Positions 11,501-19,900 of a stretch of 64,000 nt of DNA are shown here, in pieces. The position numbers were made by a program, and so were the translations under genes. Position 1 is the stretch's first letter. Each line of letters begins with the position of its first letter. The DNA is from Anthopleura xanthogrammica (Eukaryota > Cnidaria > Anthozoa > Actiniaria > Actiniidae): NCBI GenBank assembly GCA_964019055.1, contig OZ025220.1, positions 7,180,620 through 7,244,619 of the forward strand. The letters are read 5' to 3'. Under the pieces are notes generated by a model. The model saw only the letters and a list, made by a program, of their open reading frames with translations, searched no databases and had not been told where the DNA came from.

Positions 11501-11650
11501 GATGACGTCAATGTCGTTGCTATGGAAACTGAAACCGCTGACCGAAGTAAAGATAGTGTGAAGGAAAATCATTATCAAACTCCTGACAGAGAATTTATGA
11601 ACAGGAAAAAATTTGACGATGAGGCATTTGGATATGCAACTCCTAATTAA
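5535..11650 (+). CDS. MEGF10-like: EMI / multiple-EGF transmembrane receptor (MEGF10-PEAR1-Draper-like), 9 exons, 594 aa
   Basis: Exons: 5535-5659, 6655-6747, 6853-6944, 7393-7485, 7565-7805, 7884-8004, 9208-9347, 9833-9978, 10917-11650. All introns are GT-AG and every phase joins. Residues 1 to about 28 form a signal peptide (VGFSLLAMIMFSLII core). Residues from about 35 to 103 form an EMI domain ending CCNGWSQVGDQC. About 105-350 are laminin-type EGF repeats (CACAAGYHG-like, C-x-C-x5-G-x2-C). The transmembrane helix is about 372-393 (ISVVLIIILIVVAYVF), followed by the basic stop-transfer RKKKK. The 200-residue tail holds many tyrosines: YASA, YQSP, YMNL, YEPL, YDVP, YEEI, YKGL, YQTP, YATP. 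In this family such receptors recognise apoptotic cells or ligands at the plasma membrane and signal through phosphotyrosine adaptors. That role is inferred from architecture; ligand and tissue are unknown. I see no NPxY motif in the tail. Confidence 0.88.
6198..6485 (+). mobile_element. tRNA-derived SINE in intron 1 of the receptor gene
   Basis: The head contains an A-box-like TTAGTTCAGTTGG and a perfect B-box GGTTCGAGTCC about 34 bases later, as in a tRNA pol III promoter. The T-stem does not pair properly, so it is not a functional tRNA. About 200 bp of non-tRNA body follow (AATAACTGAGGAGAAG... CCGATAAGGACTTTAAACCG). The layout is that of a tRNA-SINE; I cannot name the family with certainty. 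Confidence 0.7.
6995..7287. mobile_element. MITE with TACCAGGTGATCT ends in intron 3
   Basis: It begins ATACCAGGTGATCT and ends AGATCACCTGGTA. The interior holds AGCCAATCAG and no gene. The same ends occur at 8188-8795, and a related variant lies at 12618-12912. It sits between real exon 3 and a decayed duplicate of that exon. Confidence 0.7.
7288..7355 (+). pseudogene. Decayed duplicate of receptor exon 3 (end of EMI domain)
   Basis: GGATGGAGTCAAGTGGGAGA recurs exactly from exon 3 (6853-6944). It is preceded by a diverged TGCTGTAAG (exon: TGTTGTAAT) and followed by TAGAATATCCT, which matches intron sequence at about 6975. The part holding the last Cys codon and the splice donor is deleted, so this copy cannot be spliced as an exon. 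Confidence 0.7.
8188..8795. mobile_element. ~610-bp element with TACCAGGTGATC inverted ends in intron 6
   Basis: It starts CTACCAGGTGATCTGA and ends TCAGATCACCTGGTA. It has AGCCAATCAGATTG near the left end, shared with the 6995 copy. There is no transposase-like frame inside, so it is a non-autonomous relative. Confidence 0.65.
9041..9160. mobile_element. Near-perfect 120-bp palindromic MITE in intron 6
   Basis: Arms of about 48 bp: TTTAGACGTCGAATTTCACA and TGTGCCGAATCTAATGCAAA are mirrored on the right, around a short loop (AACCTATTGTTTGAGTT). Flanks AGGCC and GGCCT extend the ends. The arms are almost identical, suggesting recent insertion. Confidence 0.8.
10142..10895. repeat. ~750-bp (CCAA/CCCA/CCGA)n tetranucleotide array in receptor intron 8
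   Basis: Four-base units CCAA, CCCA, CCGA and CTAA alternate irregularly and end just before the acceptor of the last exon at 10917. The minus strand is a long GGTTGGGTGG-type run. The three 90-185-codon Gly/Trp/Val frames on the minus strand are artefacts of the period-4 repeat. Confidence 0.95.
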
Positions 11651-12286
11651 GGCAGAAAATTAGGAATTACAAAATTGACGATATAGAAAGATGGTTAAAG
11701 AAAACAGATCTTATCAAGCTATAGAAAATTATGTGATTGTTTGTGTAGCCATGGCAGCCGATGGACCCTATTGCGCATGACAAGAAAAAGTATATAAAGA
11801 TCATAAAAGTTCGTCGCTTTTCTGGCATGAATGAACGTGTAAATATCTCGACCAGTTTTCTACGTAAATACCTTGGCATCTTCTTGATTTGCCACAAAAT
11901 TTGATTTACTTTTTTTTTGAAAATGAAAACAAAAAAGACAAAACAAAAGAAAGTTGGCCTTCAGAATCCATTTCGGTAGTTTTTTTCATGTTTATTTTAA
12001 TTTCACTATTGTCTTGGCATTCTCAAAGGACTTGAATATGACATTTGAATATGAAAAGAGATTTTGAAAAGGATTGTGGTAGTTTAGGTATGAAACGTTA
12101 TTAAGGTTTGGGTCTATAGGCTGTCGGTGGTATGGGCTTGTATAGCTTCTTCATTCTTCTACCTATTGTAGCTTTTCATTGTACTAAATGGAATAATATG
12201 TAGAACGTTAACATGTAAAAAAAATTGTCTTGCATTCGAGACTAACAGGAAAATGCAAAAGAAATCGCACATTTTCTCCATCGATG
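11651..12286. other. 3' flank of the receptor gene
   Basis: AT-rich non-coding DNA with no recognised exon. It probably includes the 3' UTR. No unambiguous polyadenylation site could be assigned. Confidence 0.4.
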
Positions 12287-12520
12287 GAATTAGGGACCTT
12301 TTAAAAGCAACTCAAAATCTGGAACGGGGACGTGAGACCTGAGGTTTCAGAACTGAATTTAATGATAGAGGAAGATCTGGAAATAGGTGTTACTTCTTGA
12401 TCTCAAGACGTGAACGACGTGCAATTGCTGAACATCGCATTCTGGCGAGAACGATATCGTATTTTCTTGTTCAGATACTGACGTTCCCGTTCTAGAATTC
12501 GATTTGCTTAAGGTCCCTAT
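12287..12520. mobile_element. MITE with TTAGGGACCTT ends, copy 1
   Basis: It starts ATTAGGGACCTTTTAAAAGC and ends CTTAAGGTCCCT. Interior motifs GAGACCTGAGGTTT, AAGATCTGGAAATA and GATACTGACGTTCCCGTTCT are shared with the copy at 51042-51240. Confidence 0.7.
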
Positions 12521-12617
12521 TGTGTCATTTCTTTCTAGGATAGCAGGATATTTTGAAAGGGGCCTTTTTTCATTGACCCTTTTTCCAAAGGTTGGTTGTT
12601 GGAGCAAAAGAAGATCA

Positions 12618-12912
12618 AGTACCAGCTGAGTTGACCTTCAAAACAAACTCAAGGTTAGCCAATCAGAATTTAGGATTCGACATCGTATTTTGATCAGCAT
12701 TTCCTATTATTCTGCAGCCAAGAGAATTTATGAAATACGAGTTCTTTCTTCTTTAAATTAATCGTAAATGCTAGTCAAACTCATGGCGGAATTTTATTTC
12801 AATGAACAAGAAAAGTCTACATTGTATACTCGGAAAATGCTCCAAAAATGCTAACCAAAAATAGTGACCCATAATTCCTTTCGGGGAAGGCGATCAACTC
12901 AGCTGGTATAGA
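12618..12912. mobile_element. MITE with TACCAGCTGAGTTGA ends
   Basis: It begins GTACCAGCTGAGTTGACC and ends GATCAACTCAGCTGGTATA. It contains TTAGCCAATCAGAATTT. The ends resemble the TACCAGGTGATC family at 6995 and 8188. Confidence 0.65.
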
Positions 12913-13242
12913 ATAGCTGCATGGATCGGAAGTTCATAGTATTATTCTCGTCAAGAACAGGAAGGTTAGTGTTGAGATATCAGACAGACACTGAGGAGTG
13001 TTGCTGACAGTCGATCGACGAAGCCATTTCAGACGGTTCGATTATTCGTGTTTAGATGTACCGATAACTCCTTTCAATCTTGGAATGAGCTATAACCTAT
13101 TTCTTTTGCCTTTGAAAACCTATTTTTGAAGTAAGTGTATAGGTATTTCGATTAAGAATTAAGAAGTATTCATATTGTGAAATAGTTGAGCAAATAAGGA
13201 CCAGTTTTTATTGTAAATAAATCCATTCACAATAATTTCTTC

Positions 13243-13434
13243 CACAGTTCCTGCGCCATCTTGAAAAATAGCCGTGCCTTTGCATCGAAGCGAGACATGA
13301 GGTGAGCTTGCAGTTATAGCGATGTGAATAATTGTCCAAGGTGTTAAAATAGGTCACTATCATTGCAAGGTCACCGTTCGTCTCGCTTCGATGCAAAGGC
13401 ACGGCTACCTTTCAAGATGGCGCAGGGAACTGTG
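13243..13434. mobile_element. Palindromic 'CACAGTTCCCTGCGCCATCTT' MITE, copy 1 of 4
   Basis: The left end CACAGTTCCTGCGCCATCTT is mirrored by AAGATGGCGCAGGGAACTGTG. Long subterminal arms are GTGCCTTTGCATCGAAGCGA and its inverse, then TTGCAATGATAG-like, around a loop with TTGTCCAAGGTGTT. Copies lie at 24262, 37948 and 47177. Confidence 0.85.
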
Positions 13435-13835
13435 AAAGGGACTCTTATGAGTTAACTCACGAAAATGTAAATGAAGAAACACAAATGTATACATGCAAAT
13501 GAAATTGTAAAACTTGAATAACATTGATGTAAATTTAATTTGATAGATAGATGTTTTTTAATTTTTTAAGACGTTTAAAAAATGGAATTACTTTTCTACT
13601 TTCTTGTAAACTGTAAATGTGGCATCATTAACTTAATCAGTAGTTCGTTTACGCCTTTCGTCATTTACAGATCAAATCAGATACGAAATCAGCTTAATCA
13701 TTAAACCGTTTCAAAAGCGATTATTCTAAGTTTGTTAGGCCAGAATTTTTAACAAAGCTACCTAAGAAACGGGAATTATGTACAAAAGAAGTTCTTCATT
13801 TTCTGATAGCCTTTGAGTGGCTGGCAACTATTATA

Positions 13836-14951
13836 ATGCCTCATGTTGATCCATATCAATACGGCTGTGTAAAAAAGTCATCCACAACTCACGCTCTAGT
13901 TCATCTTATTCACCAATGGCTGAGCATGACTGAGACTCCACGAACTGTGATTAGATCTTGCATGATCGACTTTTCTAAAGCATTTGACCGTATTGACCAC
14001 AACATCTTACTACACAAGCTACAATTACTCAACGTTCCACAATTACTTCTGAATTGGTGTGCCAATTTCCTCTACGACCGCCAACAGCGCGTCCTTCTTC
14101 ACAACTCTTTATCATCCTGGAAACATGTACGGGCTGGTGTTCCACAAGGCACGAAGCTTGGACCCCTTTTCTTCCTTGTTATGGTGAATGACTTACGAAC
14201 TGATCTACCACTATATAAATATGTTGACGATTGTACAATCTATGAAGTTGTATCTACACCTTTGTCTCAACCATCAATACTCCAAAACGAACTGAACAAG
14301 ATCATCGAATGGACAGATTCCAACAACATGAAGATCAACGTCATTAAAACCAAGGAACTTTCAATTTCTTTTCTAAGGAATAACCAAACTCTTGATCGTC
14401 TCATAGTGCATGACCAACCGCTTGATCTAGTTAATTCGACTAAACTACTTGGAGTCAATGTGTCAGCAGATCTTAAATGGGCTATTCATGTAGATGAAAT
14501 CTGTGCTAAGGCCAGCAAGCGACTCTATGCCCTAAGAACTCTTAAGCGTAGTGGCGTGCAATCTAAAGATCTTCGATCCGTCTACTGCTATTTTATAAGA
14601 CCTTTATTAGAGTACGCCTTCCCCGTCTGGCATCCTTCTTTGACATGTAAACTTAAAGACCAACTTGAAGCCATCCAGCGTCGGGCGCTTCGTATAGTGC
14701 ACCCTCAATTGTCATATAAGGACGCTCTCAATGAATTAAACCTCACCACTCACTATGAGAGACGAGAACATTTGTGCAGGAAATTCTACAATAACATTAC
14801 ATGTACCGATAATAAACTGAACTGCCTTTTACCTAAACCTATATCTAAAAACTACAGCCTTAGAAATCCCAGGAGAATCCCACTACTCAAGTGTAGGACT
14901 AAAAGATATCAGAATAGTTTTATACCAATTTCAATAAAGAAATGGGACTAA
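13836..14951 (+). mobile_element. 5'-truncated non-LTR retrotransposon (LINE) reverse transcriptase, 371 codons
   Basis: This intact frame encodes the reverse transcriptase palm and thumb. It has DFSKAFDRIDH (motif A, catalytic Asp), GVPQGTKLGP (motif B), YVDDCTIY (motif C) and LLGVNVSADLKW, then the C-terminal tail typical of CR1/L2/Rex-type LINEs. The endonuclease and the first reverse-transcriptase motifs are missing, as expected after incomplete reverse transcription. The 3' end runs into AATAAAGTTATTATTATTG and a (TTGTCC)n tail at about 15092. The start at 13836 is only the first ATG in the surviving frame. The clade was assigned from memory of motifs, not by search. Confidence 0.85.
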
Positions 14952-15091
14952 TTTTAACTTGTACTTTTACCTAAAATTATATATATATATTTTTTCAATC
15001 ATGCAAATATTTTAGATATATTTTAAAACTATGTAAATATTGAGTTTTTCAATTCTTTCGAATTGCCAGTCAATTTTATCAATAAAGTTAT

Positions 15092-15182
15092 TATTATTGT
15101 CCTTGTCCTTGTCCTTGTCCTTGTCCTTGTCCTTGTCCTTGTCCTTGTCCTTGTCCTTGTCCTTGTCCTTGTCCTTGTCCAT
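15092..15182. repeat. (TTGTCC)n hexanucleotide tail of the LINE
   Basis: About 15 perfect TTGTCC units directly follow the LINE 3' end. This fits the simple-repeat tails of some non-LTR elements. Open frames on both strands here are artefacts. Confidence 0.95.
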
Positions 15183-15332
15183 CGATTGTCTCAGTCTTCT
15201 TCGTTTTCTTTCCATTTTAACCCTTCTTCCTTTGTCGTTTGCTGTTCTTTTCTGATATCATTTAGTATTTCTGATTTATTCAACCTGTTTATCTGGGTTG
15301 TCTCTAAATATGTTTCGAGTTCCGCTGTCCCT

Positions 15333-15592
15333 TGAACGATGATCCTGCGACACATTCTCCATGGACTTGCTCCGCAGTACCCGACCTCACTCATCAAAAA
15401 GCACCAACCATCACGTGCGCTCCGTTTTTCCTATGACTGTTTGTTGGCAGTTCCTCAACCATCTAGAACCATCACATATGGCGATCGAAGCTTTATTCAT
15501 TCAGCTCCTAAATTATGGAACTTACTTAAATCAGAATGTCAGAGACATTGCATACTTTTAAATCCAGACCTAAGACTTTTCTTTTTAAGGAC
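15333..15592 (+). mobile_element. C-terminal fragment of a second LINE ORF
   Basis: The frame encodes ILRHILHGLAPQYPTSLI and, after a +1 region, YGDRSFIHSAPKLWNLLKSE. This is the usual end of LINE ORF2 proteins (R-x-F-x3-AP-x-LWN). It is truncated at both ends and merges into the 8-bp satellite. Confidence 0.7.
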
Positions 15593-15595
15593 TAC

Positions 15596-16205
15596 TTCTT
15601 GCCTTCTTGCCTTCTTGTCTTCTTGTCTTCTTGCCTTCTTGCCTTCTTGCCTTCTTGTCTTCTTGTCTTCTTGCCTTCTTGCCTTCTTGCCTTCTTGCCT
15701 TCTTGCCTTCTTGCCTTCTAGCCTTCTTGCCTTCTTGCCTTCTTGCCTTCTTGCCTTCTTGCCTTCTTGCCTTCTTGCCTTCTTGCCTTCTTGCTTTCTT
15801 GCCTTCTTGCCTTCTTGCCTTCTTGCCTTCTTGTCTTCTTGCCTTCTTGCCTTCTTGCCTTCTTGCCTTCTTGCCTTCTTGCCTTCTTGCCTTCTTGCCT
15901 TCTTGCCTTCTTGCCTTCTTGCCTTCTTGCCTTCTTGCCTTCTTGCCTTCTTGCCTTCTTGCCTTCTTGCCTTCTTGCCTTCTTGCCTTCTTGCCTTCTT
16001 GCCTTCTTGCCTTCTTGCCTTCTTGCCTTCTTGCCTTCTTGCCTTCTTGCCTTCTTGCCTTCTTGCCTTCTTGCCTTCTTGCCTTCTTGCCTTCTTGCCT
16101 TCTTGCCTTCTTGCCTTCTTGCCTTCTTGCCTTCTTGCCTTCTTGCCTTCTTGCCTTCTTGCCTTCTTGCCTTCTTGCCTTCTTGCCTTCTTGCCTTCTT
16201 GTCTT
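15596..16205. repeat. ~610-bp satellite of 8-bp unit GCCTTCTT
   Basis: About 75 units of GCCTTCTT with occasional GTCTTCTT, TCTAGCC and GCTTTCTT variants, mostly at the left end; the right two thirds is nearly uniform. Period 8 gives a 24-base, 8-residue period in every frame, which creates the long LLAFLPSC-type frames on + and KKARRQEG on -. None is a gene. Confidence 0.97.
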
Positions 16206-16961
16206 TTTTAATTAGGACTTTTAGGACACACATGCACAGTTCACACTTGACTGCTGTACAACGTCAGCTCGCTCATGAAGAACGAGGGGGTTCCCCTAAT
16301 TACATTAGCTTCTTTCAGACTTAAAGAATTCGATTTTACACTCGGTTCCCAATTTAGATTTGGATATCAAGGTTTTTTTTTACTGCTAAGCTTTTCTTTA
16401 CTAGGCAGTCAGGAGTCCAACTTGAAAACCTGCAAATATAAACGATGTCAGGTAAGCAGGTATCTTTTTTATTCTTTTTCTGAAAGTTTTGCAAGAAAAA
16501 CACAGAATTTAAGTTTAACTATTGTCGCTTTACAGCAATGAAAGGACAATGCATCGCCGCTACAAATTTATTGTTAGGAACTACAAGTCTTTAAACAAGA
16601 AAATTTAGCCTTAATAATTTCCTGATGAGAAATAAATGGCGAGTTTAGAACAATTTCTCTGGTAAGAATGATGACTTTTAGGCAAGCTGGGGATCTTAAA
16701 CGTCGATTTAATGCCCTCAGATTTAATAATGAGTTAGATACATTCAATTAATTATTGATCCGATATTTCAAAATCTACCTTTTAAAAATTGTGACATTTA
16801 CTAACGAAATAGATATGTAGAAAACAATATTGATTAATATTAATAAATATAGGAATAAAATTGCTATGTAAGCATTTTCAGATCTTTTAAAAGAACTTCT
16901 TTGACCTCAGTTACTTTGAATTGTCAAAAATCCTAGCTGGAAATATTCTACACTTCTTTCA

Positions 16962-19900
16962 ATGAGTTCCTTTCCATTTTACACCACGTATTTTAGTACT
17001 GGTTGTTATTTGTATCATGTACTCTCTGGAATATTTATTTGTACTTGTTCAACAGTGAACACAGCGAACACAGCACGAAGGCTTAGCTGGAAGCCAACAA
17101 GATGCTCAACAAGTATAAGGTTTGTAGTAGGCTTTAGCTGTTAATATTTATCAAATAATAATCATTACTAATCCTTCTTTTGAACATGGTATTTTTTTTA
17201 ATTGCTAATAATGTTTAAATTGCAAAAATAGTACTTTCAGCATGTTTAAGTACGAAATTTAAATAACAATTTGAAATAATTTCTATGTGGTTTCATGCTC
17301 AAATGGCCGTGTGATTTATAGCTTTTTTCTTTAGTCGTTCTGCTGGATGATTATGAAGATACGTGGGGTGTGACTTCACTTCATGATCTATTCAAATTTC
17401 ACATGGTTTGAAAATATGCTTTCAGAAAGACTTAAATTATTTGATGCTCTTGAATAAAGTCCCTAAATATGGTGATGAAATATTGGCATGACATTGTGTT
17501 TTTGAGTGGTTTTGAGCCGTTTGAAAATCTGCCTCGCTCTCTCTATGTACATATTTTGGAAAGGTGTGCAACAGCGCCTCCAAATTTTTACGCCGACCCT
17601 TACTATTAGCTCCATATCTCCACAATAACAAACTTATCAGGAAAGTTAGCCCTAGAAATCAATTCTCCAATAAATTTCCTTTCATTTGATGCTTTGTAGA
17701 TAATTTTTTGTCCACGTGATGCCGAGAAATATTTTTTTTGAAATTCGAAAAGCAAGCCGTGGATATGCGCGTAATTTCATCACAGACAAGAATCCCTACT
17801 AACTACTCAACGAAAATATAAAATATAAAGTTAGTTGGAATTTTTGTCTGTAATAAACCTTAATTTACTACTGACGAACATCTTCGACATCTCGTGCTGT
17901 TAGAACAAAAGATGTACGAATTCTTTTGTGAATTTGTTGTTTAGAAATAATAGTAGTATTGGTAATAATAATTAGACTATTGTAAATGTGGCATTGCTCG
18001 TGTGAAACGCTGATTCACTCTAATTATTATTACCAATACTACTATTATTTCTATACAAAAAAAATCACAAAAGAAGTCGTACATCTTTTGTTCAACAGCA
18101 CGAAATGTCAAAAATATTCGTTAGAGCAAAAAAATCTAATGAAATTCCGCGCATATCCACGTACGGCTTGCTTTTCGAATTTCAAAAAAAAAATTTCTCG
18201 GCATCACGTGGAAAAAAGGGCTCCCTGTGGTATATTCGGCTATAACTAAAGCCTTTTTCTTTCAAATTCTTAGATTGATACTAGCTCTGGTCGTTTCAAT
18301 CTCATATTCCTTTGTCTGCATCGATGCAGGCAGAACAGGTATCTGGTTCATCGTTATATTTAACACAGGCTACCCAATCAATGGGAATCCTGTCCTATCT
18401 TGTAACTGTACCATCGTTTGCTTCTCGGGCACCAAATACACATTCTCGGCTAACTGTCGCCATAGAGTCGCCATATATTTCCATGGTGTTTGTACACAGC
18501 ACACAGGAACACTAAGGACTGCCTGTGGTAAAGTATTACTTGCCACAGAAGCACGCATTTAGGGAATGTGCATCAAATCTCACAAAGCATGATGGGAAAC
18601 TGAGTCCTAAAAATGGAAGAGGGAAATAAAAAAAAAATATCAGAAAAGAAATAATCTGTTATTTTTGTTTGTTGAAGACTTACATTTTCATAGAAAATGT
18701 CGAAGGAAAAATTGTCAGATTAATTTTTAGAGGAGACAAAAAAGCTTAAGAAGGACTCCGTTTCCCAAGGACGGATCCAGGAATTTTTGAAAGGGGGGTC
18801 CAACCAGCTGATCTGAAATAATGACGTAGAAATGACGTTACGTTTACCGAGCTAATCGACCGCCGTAGGCTGGAGCAACTAGTGGGGTTGTGGGGCATTC
18901 TCCCCCGAAATGTTTTGAAATTCAGACTCTCGGAAATACGATTTCCAGCGGTTTGGTTCAAAAGAAGTGAAATCTTGAAATCGAATTTATAAGCTCGCTC
19001 GATATTTTTTTTGCCGTATCTGACATTGCACGATATTGTTTTGGGATTTAACCCACCCCTCCCACATTCAAATATATAATTGCCCGACCCTAACCTCAGG
19101 TATGACAGGGGATCGCGATCCCCCCCGACCCTCCCCTGGATCCGCCCTTGGTTTCCCATCATACTTTGTGCTATAAGTTAGAGCTCGTGCACATTGGCTA
19201 TTGACTCTTCTTTTCTTCTTTTTGTAAGGTCTCCCGCCATGTTCCTGTTTTAATGGTGCATCGTGCGACACAGAGACAGGAACGTGTTTGTGCTCGAAAG
19301 GATATCAAGGAGATAAGTAAGTTTGGACTGGAAAATTTGACTCAAGTTGAACAAGTTTATGTTTGATACTAAGCCCAATATGAGGAGCATCCATTTCCCA
19401 TACTGGGTCATCAGGAGCATCCATCTCCCATACTGGGTCATCAGGAGCATCCATCTCTGAAGGCGATGTTACACGAGACGATTTGCAACGACGATTTTTC
19501 ATGCAACGCTGCGAAAAATTCGTCATTTTGAGTTCCGAGGTTTTGACTTCACTGAGATTACCATCTCGCAACGTGTTGCCTGAAGTCGAATTACGAAAAA
19601 AAATGGTTCCATCTGGCATGTTACATGGTATAAACCTTTTGCGCAACGGCGTATCGGGAAAAATTCATGTCGTTGCAAATCGTCTCGTGTAACATCGCCT
19701 TGAAGCTTACTCGGACTGTTCTCTTCGATTTAACTGGATACACATTCTTGTCCTGGATTTATCAAAATACTATTACGTTATTCTTCTCTTCAGCTGTAAC
19801 ACTACATGTCCAGAAGGAACGCATGGCTTCAAGTGCGAAAAGAACTGTACGTGTCCCATCAATTCAGTGTGCTCACCCATCGATGGATCCTGTAGTTGTA

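Noticed and set aside
15596..16233. Long LLAFLPSC (+) and KKARRQEG (-) frames
   Set aside because: Translation of an 8-bp satellite; open in several frames on both strands at once.
16405..16451. Possible exon (SQESNLKTCKYKRC) with good acceptor and GTAAGC donor, upstream of the second EGF gene
   Set aside because: Its only open frame ends in phase 0, and joining to 17056 would give an immediate TGA. It does not fit the gene model.
19483..19692. 69-codon frame within the EGF gene intron
   Set aside because: It lies entirely inside a palindromic MITE (19458-19703).
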